A stretch of DNA of 64,000 bases from Prostheceraeus crozeri (GCA_907163375.1 CAJQUW010004442.1:372001-436000), one strand, 5' to 3'. Counted from the stretch's first letter, positions 49,457 through 56,361 are shown. The notes: generated by a model not told the origin, from the letters alone. A program made the numbers and translations.

Positions 49457-49867
49457 ATGTCTTTCTCAAACGACTGCGGAACATTACGTTTTCATAGGCA
49501 AAGTTTAAAAGGAGCTGTTCAAGATTATGTGATAAATTTTCATAAAGATGAGACCGACATCGAAGCAGTGGTAGATGATGCTAGCACTCTATTTCTAGAG
49601 TTAATGAATACATTCTCTGATAGCATTGTCATGGCGCGATTAGTTGCGAAAATTAAGTTTAGTCATTTTGGAAAGGAAGAGGTGGAAAGTCGCTCTTTCC
49701 ATTTTGCTTCTTATTCAATGGAAGTGGTAGATCACCCCGAAGAATTTTTTAAAAGACATATGATAAAAATTGCTGAACGTCTTAACGCATTTAACCATCA
49801 TGGTAGCAGTCTAGTGATTGAAGCGATTTCAGATATTCACATTCAACTTTCCATAAAGAAAAATTGA
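49457..49867 (+). CDS. Stand-alone homologue of the polymerase N-terminal module
   Basis: 136 aa. The order of conserved positions parallels the segment between the zinc fingers and exonuclease of this element's own polymerase (about 63100-63360). There is an N-proximal (A/L)-V-(Q/R)-D-Y, a mid helix ending in L-F-L-E-L, a K-(I/L)-K-(F/Y) strand, S-Y-S/S-S-S-A-T-E-V-V-D, and a final strand pair S-L-V-I-E-A ... I-x-(I/L). I infer duplication of that module as a separate gene. Known Polinton polymerases carry this module fused. It may bind the polymerase or its protein primer, but this is speculation. It has an ATG start, a TGA at 49865-49867, and the next ATG three bases later. An ATGCAAT word lies 31 nt upstream. 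Confidence 0.55.
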   Translation: MSFSNDCGTLRFHRQSLKGAVQDYVINFHKDETDIEAVVDDASTLFLELMNTFSDSIVMARLVAKIKFSHFGKEEVESRSFHFASYSMEVVDHPEEFFKRHMIKIAERLNAFNHHGSSLVIEAISDIHIQLSIKKN

Positions 49868-49869
49868 AA

Positions 49870-50193
49870 ATGCAGTGGTACTTGATTGTAGCACAACTGG
49901 TTTTCGAGCTATGTCTGCTCACTCTCGAAGTATATTCCTTCTGTACATGCGTCTATTATTTAGAAAAGGCTAGCAAATTCATATCTTCAAAAAGACTTGC
50001 TATAGACATCAGTAACGGTGAAACTATGTGTTGCGATGTATGTAAGCGAAAGGATGGAAATGAAAAGCGCATCTTCAAGAGATGTAAGCATGCTTTTTGT
50101 CAACGCTGTTTCATACGTAATTGCATTCAACTTTGCCAATGTAACCACTGTGACATTGCTCATTTCGAGTGTCACTTATGTCGCAATAGTTAG
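49870..50193 (+). CDS. Membrane-anchored RING-finger protein
   Basis: 107 aa. Residues about 4-30 form one hydrophobic segment (W-Y-L-I-V-A-Q-L-V-F ... C-V-Y-Y-L), a probable transmembrane anchor or signal-anchor. Residues 55-94 form a RING-type zinc-binding pattern: C55-x2-C58-x13-C72-x-H74-x2-C77-x2-C80 then C91-x2-C94. More Cys/His follow. RING proteins act as E3 ubiquitin ligases. A membrane-tethered viral RING could down-modulate host membrane proteins, but no substrate is known here. The start is three bases after the previous stop, an operon-like spacing. Confidence 0.65.
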   Translation: MQWYLIVAQLVFELCLLTLEVYSFCTCVYYLEKASKFISSKRLAIDISNGETMCCDVCKRKDGNEKRIFKRCKHAFCQRCFIRNCIQLCQCNHCDIAHFECHLCRNS

Positions 50194-50198
50194 TGCCT

Positions 50199-50206
50199 AT
50201 GCAAAT
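50199..50206 (+). promoter_or_regulatory. ATGCAAAT motif, copy 1
   Basis: Octamer-like ATGCAAAT, 39 nt before the ATG at 50245. First of six correctly oriented copies placed just before start codons in this element. Confidence 0.5.
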
Positions 50207-50244
50207 GTGGTAAAGATAGGTTTTAGCAAAGACTAACACGGAAA

Positions 50245-50601
50245 ATGGCGAAACGTAAAATGACGAAACGTAAAAGTCAAAAGTTTTCTTCAGCCATTCA
50301 AGCTCTCCGACGAATGAAAGCAAATCAGCGATACAATGCTATACGACATGCTAACGATAAATTCATTTGTGAAATTATTTCTCATGTGAGGAAGTTGAGG
50401 ACGAAGAAATTAGCGCCAAAACAACGAAAGTTACTTAAGCGATATGCTACGAAATTGCGTTTCATCTCCAATCCTAAAGTCGCCCTTCAAAGAAAGAGGA
50501 AAACTCTAACACAAAAGGGCGGTTTCCTTTCAGCAATACTTCCAATGATAGCTCCTGCCGTGGGCAACCTATTGGGAAATATCTTTGGCTCTAAGCGTTA
50601 A
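50245..50601 (+). CDS. Small very basic virion-type protein with hydrophobic tail
   Basis: 118 aa. The first two thirds are Lys/Arg-rich (M-A-K-R-K-M-T-K-R-K-S-Q-K). The end carries L-T-Q-K-G-G-F-L-S-A-I-L-P-M-I-A-P-A-V-G, an amphipathic or hydrophobic helix after a K-G-G-F site. A Gly-Gly followed by a hydrophobic residue resembles processing sites of adenain-type proteases, and a matching protease is encoded at 54984. The arrangement recalls small cleaved core proteins of adenovirus-like particles. A DNA-condensing core or minor virion role is likely but not proven. Confidence 0.65.
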   Translation: MAKRKMTKRKSQKFSSAIQALRRMKANQRYNAIRHANDKFICEIISHVRKLRTKKLAPKQRKLLKRYATKLRFISNPKVALQRKRKTLTQKGGFLSAILPMIAPAVGNLLGNIFGSKR

Positions 50602-50603
50602 TT

Positions 50604-50611
50604 ATGCAAAT
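50604..50611 (+). promoter_or_regulatory. ATGCAAAT motif, copy 2
   Basis: ATGCAAAT, 22 nt before the ATPase start at 50633 and just after the previous stop. Confidence 0.5.
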
Positions 50612-50632
50612 GTTGAGTCTCAAAGTAATAAA

Positions 50633-51250
50633 ATGGATTTCAGACTTCAATGTGATAAAGTTCTGACTGTATCAGGTCCATCTCATGCAGGTAAAACTGT
50701 TTTCACGCTGAATTTATTGGATAAAAGAAGGGAGTTGTTTAAGGAACCTATCAATCGAGTGATTTGGTGTTATGGTATTTATCAACCGTCGCTGTTTCAG
50801 GAATTGCAAAGTCGCAACTTTATTCGACATGAAGGAATTATTCCAGTGGATAAACTTCAGTCTAATGATGTTGTTGTATTGGATGATTTATTAAAAGAAA
50901 GTAAGAATTCAAAAGATGTTACAGATATGTTCACTCGCGCAGCACACCATAAAAGGTGTTTTATCATCTATATTACACAAAATTTGTTTCCTGATGGAAA
51001 AGAAGCTCGTACACGAAACCTGAATACACACTATTATGCTATTTTCAAGAATCCGCGAGATAAAAGTCAATTTGAAATTTTAGCGCGACAAGTTGCACCC
51101 AGAGGATCAAAAGCCTTAATTGAAATTTTTCAAGCAGCTACTGAAAAACCATACGGTTACTTATTCATTGACTTTACGCAAGAGTGTCCGGAAGAATTTA
51201 GATTTCGAAGTGATATTTTGAAAACTCCCATGATTATCTACAAACTATGA
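50633..51250 (+). CDS. A32/FtsK-HerA-type genome-packaging ATPase
   Basis: 205 aa from the first ATG. Walker A is G15-P-S-H-A-G-K-T22. Walker B is V-V-V-L-D-D at 80-85. The sensor-like I-T-Q-N-L-F is at about 114-119. It is followed by the Polinton-typical N-T-H-Y-Y ... F-K-N-P-R-D block (131-143), A-R-Q (151-153) and P-Y-G-Y-L near the end. These are the conserved marks of Polinton packaging ATPases, which pump DNA into icosahedral particles. The length fits the family. The stop overlaps the next start (ATGA at 51247), so translation units are packed as in a virus. All catalytic motifs look intact. Confidence 0.92.
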   Translation: MDFRLQCDKVLTVSGPSHAGKTVFTLNLLDKRRELFKEPINRVIWCYGIYQPSLFQELQSRNFIRHEGIIPVDKLQSNDVVVLDDLLKESKNSKDVTDMFTRAAHHKRCFIIYITQNLFPDGKEARTRNLNTHYYAIFKNPRDKSQFEILARQVAPRGSKALIEIFQAATEKPYGYLFIDFTQECPEEFRFRSDILKTPMIIYKL

Positions 51251-51939
51251 GTTCTTATTCTCGCATGATTGTTATTCCTCAGGATGAATATGTACAATTG
51301 ACTGCCATGCAGCAAGTAAAGCAACCTCTTGCAAATCAAATGTATAGGAAAGAAATAGATTATCAGCAAAATGTTCACATCAAAGATCCACATCGTGCTG
51401 TATTATTACAATCGGAAACTGTTGAGCAATTGAAAAACTTGAAGAATAAGATGCGTGACTCTGTATCGACTGCTACACCTTTAGCATCTCGCGCACATGC
51501 CATATCTCTTTTCAACAGTATTGAACCCCATCTCAATGTAAATGATAGAGGAGAAATCATTACAGATGAAAATAAAGTGATTGATGCTTCACGTTATGAA
51601 GACTTGATTCAGTATGCGACACGTAGAAAGCGCCGTCAGGGCTATGTTCCACCTGGTTGGTCATACTTTCTTAAACTATTGAAAAAGCATAATGTGCCAA
51701 AATTTGCTTTAAATAATGAGACATTGAAAGAACTTGATTCAACAGTGGCTACTACTCCAATGCTTCAGGCGATGAAAATGCCAACAAATTGGTTTAAGAC
51801 GTCACCTGCTACATCCCCTCCCACACTCACTAAGCAAACAAGAGGAAGAACTCGACGTAGATCTACATCGCCACTAAAACTGGTAAAAGGAAAACGTAAA
51901 ACAGCTCCTCCTAGGAAATACATGTTCTCAGACTATTAA
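51247..51939 (+). CDS. Conserved Polinton protein of unknown function (coiled-coil/basic tail)
   Basis: 230 aa. It begins M-I-V-I-P-Q-D-E-Y (after a short lead) and has a Gln-rich, probably helical N-terminal third. A middle segment with L-F-N-S-I-E-P-H-L-N-V-N-D-R-G-E-I resembles a repeated Polinton theme. P-P-G-W-S-Y-F follows, and the end is basic (R-G-R-T-R-R-R-S-T-S-P). The same overall plan (helical lead, 'N-x-x-G-E-I' segment, P-P-G-W, basic tail) is familiar from an unnamed ORF in many Polintons. A minor structural role is a guess. The ATG overlaps the ATPase stop. Confidence 0.6.
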   Translation: MSSYSRMIVIPQDEYVQLTAMQQVKQPLANQMYRKEIDYQQNVHIKDPHRAVLLQSETVEQLKNLKNKMRDSVSTATPLASRAHAISLFNSIEPHLNVNDRGEIITDENKVIDASRYEDLIQYATRRKRRQGYVPPGWSYFLKLLKKHNVPKFALNNETLKELDSTVATTPMLQAMKMPTNWFKTSPATSPPTLTKQTRGRTRRRSTSPLKLVKGKRKTAPPRKYMFSDY

Positions 51940-51940
51940 T

Positions 51941-52156
51941 ATGAAGCAGATGTGTTGCTTGCCATGTAATGAGCCGCCAGAGGTGAATGTCGTTGTCACT
52001 TGCACTTGCTGCGCCAGCTCTCATAATGAAACCCCTAAGCAATGTGAACACGATCGCAAAACCGCTAAAGCTAAATGCTGCAGTTGTTGTAAATGTAGAA
52101 AGGCAAGAAAGAAAAAAGATGAGAAGGAGGAAAAAGAGTCAGCCGTCATCGACTGA
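51941..52156 (+). CDS. Cys-rich small ORF overlapping the integrase start
   Basis: 71 codons, two bases after the previous stop. Twelve cysteines, mostly in pairs (C-C-L-P-C, C-T-C-C, C-C-S-C-C-K-C), are followed by a charged Lys/Glu tail. It overlaps the 5' part of the integrase frame. The integrase frame there reads as low-complexity Ala/Val, as expected if the Cys codons are the selected frame. It could bind metal. Function unknown. Confidence 0.5.
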   Translation: MKQMCCLPCNEPPEVNVVVTCTCCASSHNETPKQCEHDRKTAKAKCCSCCKCRKARKKKDEKEEKESAVID

Positions 52157-53207
52157 ACGTTTGAAGTCAATCTATTATGATGTAAAACATCCGGCAGGAT
52201 TTGCATCTATCAAGAAATTATCAAAAGCGAGTGGTCTTCCACAATCACAAGTGAAACGATGGTTAAAGGGTCAGGCTACCTATACACTCCACAAACAAGC
52301 GAAAAAGAAGTACCGCACCCGCCATTATATTGTTCATGACATCGATGAACAGTGGCAAGCAGATTTGTGCGATGTTGCCTCCATTTCAAAACATAACTCG
52401 GGCAATAATTTTATTTTAACCGTCATTGATATTTTCTCGCGTTATGCGTGGGCTCAACCTTTAAAAACTAAAGAAGGGAAAGGAGTAGCAAAAGCATTCC
52501 AAACAATTTTTCGAGAAGGTCGCATTCCAAAAAGAATTCAGAGTGATCAAGGAAAAGAGTTTGAAAATCAGCATGTGACAAGATTATTTGAGAGGCATGA
52601 CATTGAGTTGTTTAGTGTAAAGAGCGCTTATAAAGCTGCACTCGTTGAACGTTTTAATCGCACATTAAAAAATCGTTTGTGGCGACATTTTACTGCCAAC
52701 TTGACACAAAATTGGACAAAGGTTCTACAAGATACACTCCATGCCTACAATCACTCTATCCATCGTTCTATTGGACTCAGACCAGTAGATGTAAATGCTA
52801 ACAATGTAGATAAAGTGCGCGAATCATTCCAACGTAAACGCACTCATGTGAAAAGTGATGTGAAAATTGGCGATAAAGTTCGTATCTCAAAAGTGAAAAG
52901 TGTTTTTGCTAAAGGGTACCTCCCGAATTGGACAGAGGAGGTATTTACAGTATCAAGGATTAATCAAAAAGACTCTCCGACCACCTACAAGTTGAAAGAT
53001 TACGATAATGAAGAAATTGAGGGTAGCTTTTACCGCGATGAGATTGAGGTAGTCACTGAAAGTGAAACATATTTGGTAGAGAAAATCATTCGATGTAAAA
53101 AACGGCAAGGTGAAGAATGGTGTCTTGTTAAATGGACTGGTTATCCTTCAAGTATGAACTCTTGGATGCGTCGTGCCGACATCTTTCATCTAAGTGATCG
53201 ACAGTGA
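52119..53207 (+). CDS. Polinton integrase with C-terminal chromodomain
   Basis: 362 aa from this ATG; an in-frame ATG at 51987 would add 44 low-complexity residues. The catalytic core has W-Q-A-D82, Q-S-D143-Q-G and V-E177-R-F-N-R-T-L-K, the D,D-35-E triad of the retroviral-type integrase fold. The N-terminal S-I-Y-Y-D-V-K-H-P-A-G-F block is typical of Polintons. An SH3-like region (I-G-D-K-V-R-I, about 250-256) precedes a chromodomain at about 317-356 (Y-L-V-E-K-I-I, L-V-K-W-T-G-Y-P, N-S-W). It inserts element DNA into host DNA, and the chromodomain probably steers it to modified histones. Nothing is broken. Confidence 0.92.
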   Translation: MRRRKKSQPSSTERLKSIYYDVKHPAGFASIKKLSKASGLPQSQVKRWLKGQATYTLHKQAKKKYRTRHYIVHDIDEQWQADLCDVASISKHNSGNNFILTVIDIFSRYAWAQPLKTKEGKGVAKAFQTIFREGRIPKRIQSDQGKEFENQHVTRLFERHDIELFSVKSAYKAALVERFNRTLKNRLWRHFTANLTQNWTKVLQDTLHAYNHSIHRSIGLRPVDVNANNVDKVRESFQRKRTHVKSDVKIGDKVRISKVKSVFAKGYLPNWTEEVFTVSRINQKDSPTTYKLKDYDNEEIEGSFYRDEIEVVTESETYLVEKIIRCKKRQGEEWCLVKWTGYPSSMNSWMRRADIFHLSDRQ

Positions 53208-53210
53208 TTC

Positions 53211-53218
53211 ATGCAAAG
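53211..53218 (+). promoter_or_regulatory. ATGCAAAG motif, copy 3
   Basis: ATGCAAAG, 31 nt before the ATG at 53249, directly after the integrase stop. Confidence 0.45.
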
Positions 53219-53248
53219 TTGTAACTAACAATGTTTAGGGTTTGAGCT

Positions 53249-53704
53249 ATGAATCCAACTGCCTCATTTTATTCACGACCCTCCTACGTAAGTGGTGGAG
53301 GACAAATTTACATCGGTGCTCGCCGCCAACGTGGAGGTAGCATACTTGGTGCACTGAAATCTGTTGTAGCACCTCTCATATCCAATGTCGGTAGATCTTT
53401 AAAACGAAATGTTTTAAGTAATGCCGTTGGCTTTGCTGGTGATGTTGCTAGTGATCTTTCCAGAGGTAGAAGTTTCAAGAGCAGTTTGTTGAATCGTGGG
53501 AAGGAACGCGGTTTAAAAACATTGAAGCAGACCATTGCTGGTGTTACTCAAGGAAAGAAATCACCTAAACGAATGAGAAAAGGAAGGAGGAAACATCGCG
53601 GAGCTGGTAAGGTGCAATCTTCAGTCAAAAGGCATTCACGCAAACGTCGCAGAGGCTCTAATCATTCATCAGGCGCTAAACGACGACGCTGCTATAACTT
53701 CTAA
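53249..53704 (+). CDS. Gly/Arg-rich virion-type protein (pVI/core-like)
   Basis: 151 aa. An N-terminal Gly-rich stretch (V-S-G-G-G-Q, R-R-Q-R-G-G-S-I-L) leads into an amphipathic helix region (A-L-K-S-V-V-A-P-L-I) and a strongly basic C-terminus with runs of Lys/Arg. The Q-R-G-G-S-I-L site parallels Q-K-G-G-F-L in the protein at 50245. Polintons usually encode such a protein next to the capsid gene, and by analogy with adenovirus it may be a cleaved, DNA- or membrane-active internal protein. Its stop lies two bases before the capsid ATG. Confidence 0.65.
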   Translation: MNPTASFYSRPSYVSGGGQIYIGARRQRGGSILGALKSVVAPLISNVGRSLKRNVLSNAVGFAGDVASDLSRGRSFKSSLLNRGKERGLKTLKQTIAGVTQGKKSPKRMRKGRRKHRGAGKVQSSVKRHSRKRRRGSNHSSGAKRRRCYNF

Positions 53705-53706
53705 TC

Positions 53707-54984
53707 ATGGAGTGTAAAACTTCCGGTTTTTGTTTGTTCGATCAACAAGCCATACAGACAGATATTCTTAGTTCAAGTATTGTAGATTATCATCCTCGAA
53801 CAGCTGAGAATGCTGGCCCCATTGAATTTGTTATTCCTGGTGGTAGTGATGACTACATAGATTTGAGTTATGCGATGCTTGATTTGAGGTTTAGAATTCA
53901 GCAAGCAGATGGAACTGCTATTGACGATGCACATAAAGTTGGACTGAACAATTTACCATTGACTACATTACTTCGCGATGTTTCTCTAACGATTGGAGAG
54001 CAGCAGGTGGAAGGTGGTCAAAGCGATTATCCCTATAAATCATATTTCACTCATGTATCGCAGTTTCATCCAGCAGCACAAAAAAGTCATATGGAAGCCA
54101 TGGGATGGTACAGAGATGAAGCAGGAAAATTTGATGTTGAAACAAACAGTGGCTTTGTAAAGCGATCTGCTATGATTAAAGATAGTAGAGTATGTCAGCT
54201 ATATGGTCCGCTGAATTTAGACTTCTTTAGACAGTCAAAGTTTTTACTCTGTAATACCAGCATGCGACTCAAGCTGACATTGAATAAGCCTGAATTTGCG
54301 CTGAATGCATTTGCTAAAGTTGACAATTTTAGAATTCATGTGGAAGATATTGCACTTTACATTCGTCGAGTAGTACCGAATCCAAGTGTCATTAGAGGGC
54401 ATGCTGAAGGTCTTAACCACCAAAATGCCATTTACCCCGTTCAGCATACAAAGCTTCTCACCTTTACAATTCCGAAAGATCAAAAGAGTTTCATGAAAGA
54501 TGGCCTCTTTCCATCGGAAGCACCGAAGCTCCTCATGGTGGCAATGGTTGAAAATGATGCATTTAATGGTAATATAAAGAAGAATCCTTTCAATTTTAAA
54601 CACAATCAGTTAAGTGAAATTGCTTTACGTGTTAATGGTGTGAGTCATCCTGGTCCACCCTACAAACCAGATTTTGCTTCGGATCAATTTATGCGCAGTT
54701 ATGTTGATTTTATGGATGTCTTTGGCTTTTACAATACGGATGATACCAACGGACTGACTATGAAAGAGTTTAAGAGTGGATATACTATTTATGCATTTGA
54801 TTTGACTGCTGACAGCGATATTAGTGCACCCTATCGTCAAGCGAACGTGCCTCATAATATTCGTTTGGATTTGACGTTCAAAAGAACACTACCTGAGACG
54901 ATCAATGTATTAATTTATGCAGTCTTCGATTCAAATATTGAAATTACAAAGTATCGTGACGTGATTCTTCAGTATAATCGTTAA
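53707..54984 (+). CDS. Putative double-jelly-roll major capsid protein
   Basis: 425 aa, beta-rich, no signal peptide. It contains P-I-E-F-V-I-P-G (about 36-43), D-D-Y-I-D-L-S near 46-52, a conserved Y-P-Y-K-S-Y-F-T (near 112-119), and alternating beta strands with R-x-x-L-T/L-x-L-T patterns throughout. This family is widespread in invertebrate genomes, often listed as 'F54H12.2-like', and is placed as the Polinton capsid protein by position next to protease and ATPase. It is somewhat shorter than the roughly 500-650 aa of other double-jelly-roll capsids. No break seen. Fold prediction would settle the call. Confidence 0.65.
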   Translation: MECKTSGFCLFDQQAIQTDILSSSIVDYHPRTAENAGPIEFVIPGGSDDYIDLSYAMLDLRFRIQQADGTAIDDAHKVGLNNLPLTTLLRDVSLTIGEQQVEGGQSDYPYKSYFTHVSQFHPAAQKSHMEAMGWYRDEAGKFDVETNSGFVKRSAMIKDSRVCQLYGPLNLDFFRQSKFLLCNTSMRLKLTLNKPEFALNAFAKVDNFRIHVEDIALYIRRVVPNPSVIRGHAEGLNHQNAIYPVQHTKLLTFTIPKDQKSFMKDGLFPSEAPKLLMVAMVENDAFNGNIKKNPFNFKHNQLSEIALRVNGVSHPGPPYKPDFASDQFMRSYVDFMDVFGFYNTDDTNGLTMKEFKSGYTIYAFDLTADSDISAPYRQANVPHNIRLDLTFKRTLPETINVLIYAVFDSNIEITKYRDVILQYNR

Positions 54985-55445
54985 TGAGTTGGTTGACTGC
55001 TGACGATATTAAGACTAAAGTGCAGCATAATGCAGACGAAGCGACGTTGAAAGCTTTCGATAATGTCTATTCACTCGATACCTTACCACCTGCAGTAAAT
55101 CACTATCCCATCTTTATTGTGCTAAACACTCATTCACAGAATTTAGGCGGTGAGCATTGGAAAGCGATCTTTATTGGAAAAGACCGACGTGGTGAACTAT
55201 TTGACTCTCTTGCTCAACCTCCAAATATACCAACACAGCAGTGGTTGAGAAAACATACGCGTCAATATCAGCGAAATGAACGCATACTACAACATCCACT
55301 TTCATCAACGTGTGGTGCTTTTGTACTGTACTTCATCTTAAAACGTTTACATGTATCTCGATTTGCATCTATTATTCAAAACTTTTCATGTAATCCATCC
55401 TCTAATGAAAAAATGATTTGTAAGTTCTATCATGATTTGAAATAA
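54984..55445 (+). CDS. Adenain-type cysteine protease
   Basis: 153 aa, starting on the last base of the capsid stop. The catalytic residues are in the adenain/Ulp1 order: H58-W59 (in G-G-E-H-W), D74 (G-E-L-F-D-S), Q103 and C110 (P-L-S-S-T-C-G-A-F). This family matures virion proteins by cleavage after Gly-Gly-type sites. Likely substrates are the two GG-containing basic proteins at 50245 and 53249. The TAA stop is contained in an AATAAA (55441-55446), probably its polyadenylation signal. Confidence 0.88.
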   Translation: MSWLTADDIKTKVQHNADEATLKAFDNVYSLDTLPPAVNHYPIFIVLNTHSQNLGGEHWKAIFIGKDRRGELFDSLAQPPNIPTQQWLRKHTRQYQRNERILQHPLSSTCGAFVLYFILKRLHVSRFASIIQNFSCNPSSNEKMICKFYHDLK

Positions 55446-55476
55446 AAACATCATGTTGGAAAAATTGTTTTTTATT
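55441..55476. terminator. Facing polyadenylation signals between convergent genes
   Basis: AATAAA at 55441-55446 serves the plus-strand protease. TTTATT at 55471-55476 (AATAAA on the minus strand) overlaps the stop of the TBP-like gene. Only 26 bp separate the two stops, so transcripts ending 10-30 nt after each signal would overlap. Confidence 0.55.
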
Positions 55477-56017
55477 TTACAATCCGCTGGGTACGTACAT
55501 ACTCAATGAGATAGTCTAGGATCATATTTGCTTGTTCATGAGATTTTAGTCCAGTAATGATCACTTTACTATTATGAAAGATTGCCACATGCACAGGCAA
55601 CCAACAACTAATGAGAGCTGCAGGAAAAAGTTCGGGTTCATAACACAAACTGTAACTGCTGGTACGAATCTTCAAAAATGATAGACTGTCACTCAATTGA
55701 GTAGAGATCACCATATTGTCCACAGTCAGATTCGACATCACACACCTCTCCCTCTTCCATATCCGACGTAGTAGTCTTTGTAGCTCTAAGCGCATTGACT
55801 GCGCCGATGAATGAGAAAGGGCGCCGAGAATCTGTACAGTCCCATTTGGGAAGAGTTGAAGATTCCGTGAATTGTTCATCTTCACCACTAACATTTGAGG
55901 ACGGCCCGGGTAATACTTGCTGTTTGGAAGCTGTTGGCGTAATGTTGTGAGATCGATTTTGGTGTAGAGTCTGAAGCGACGGAGAATGTTGACGATGGTG
56001 TAGCGATGGCGCTTCAT
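55472..56017 (-). CDS. TATA-binding protein (TBP)-like protein
   Basis: 181 aa, the size of a bare TBP core, with two repeats. Repeat 1 has K-I-D-L-T-T-L, Y-Y-P-G-R and L-F-P-N-G-T-V-Q-I-L-G-A (about 20-66). Repeat 2 has V-D-N-M-V, S-Y-S-L-C-Y-E-P-E-L-F-P and A-I-F-H-N-S-K-V-I-I-T-G (about 99-156). Y-E-P-E-L-F-P matches the TBP signature. Three of the four DNA-intercalating Phe positions are kept (F56, F131, F147), and the first is Pro40. The minor-groove N-x-V and T of repeat 2 (N101, V103, T155) are kept, while those of repeat 1 are partly changed. The start is the first ATG (56017), since sequence upstream in frame does not look TBP-like. It lies within the tail of the PC4-like frame. A role in promoter recognition for the element is inferred. 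Confidence 0.85.
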   Translation of the reverse strand: MKRHRYTIVNILRRFRLYTKIDLTTLRQQLPNSKYYPGRPQMLVVKMNNSRNLQLFPNGTVQILGALSHSSAQSMRLELQRLLRRIWKRERCVMSNLTVDNMVISTQLSDSLSFLKIRTSSYSLCYEPELFPAALISCWLPVHVAIFHNSKVIITGLKSHEQANMILDYLIEYVRTQRIVK

Positions 56018-56339
56018 GATGAAAGAATGAGTAAATTGAGCGATGTACCTTCCTTTTATACTTTTCCCAACTACCTTGATGAAATGTGAAGTTAGTATGA
56101 AGTTGGGAATGATAGAGTTGAATTCGCCGATTGTTGACGCGCAGCCAGATGCGATTTCCAATACGTGAATGTCTTTTCATATAGAAGTATTTCAAGTCCT
56201 TCATGATATGATGTAGAGATTGAAAATGACGATAAGATAAAACAAACTCTCTTCTCACATTTCCAGTTGAATCTTTGAAATAGACGTTTCGATCATGATC
56301 CGTTTCAATACGTTGTAGGGAATCTAATTTCCAACTCAT
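55689..56339 (-). CDS. PC4-like protein A with long overlapping tail
   Basis: 216 codons, from ATG at 56339. The first ~108 residues are a paralogue of the protein at 56362-56718: L-D-S-L-Q-R-I, a G-N-V block, an L-S-Y-R-H-F-Q-S-L helix, then I-G-N-R-I-W-L, and W-E-K-Y-K-R-K-V-H-R-S-I. The strand-strand-helix pattern with basic residues resembles PC4 (p15) cofactor domains, possibly two in tandem; this is tentative. The remaining ~108 residues (Ser/His-rich, then acidic D-M-E-E-G-E) lie in a different frame over the TBP-like gene and may be a shadow or a genuine dual-coding tail. An ATTTGCAT (minus-strand ATGCAAAT) at 56367-56374 lies 28 nt upstream. Confidence 0.55.
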   Translation of the reverse strand: MSWKLDSLQRIETDHDRNVYFKDSTGNVRREFVLSYRHFQSLHHIMKDLKYFYMKRHSRIGNRIWLRVNNRRIQLYHSQLHTNFTFHQGSWEKYKRKVHRSIYSFFHHEAPSLHHRQHSPSLQTLHQNRSHNITPTASKQQVLPGPSSNVSGEDEQFTESSTLPKWDCTDSRRPFSFIGAVNALRATKTTTSDMEEGEVCDVESDCGQYGDLYSIE

Positions 56340-56361
56340 GGTGCGTGGTAATCATATCTGA

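Noticed and set aside
51987..52118. Extra 44-residue N-terminus of the integrase
   Set aside because: It reads as Ala/Val/Leu low complexity opposite a Cys-rich frame and lacks resemblance to integrase N-termini, so the start at 52119 is preferred.
54244..54603. 119-codon minus-strand frame over the capsid gene
   Set aside because: It lies entirely inside the capsid gene in another frame, with no promoter or motif; a shadow.
56018..56161. In-frame extension upstream of the TBP-like ATG
   Set aside because: The added 48 residues lie opposite the PC4-like domain and show no TBP character. The ATG at 56017 gives a standard core length.
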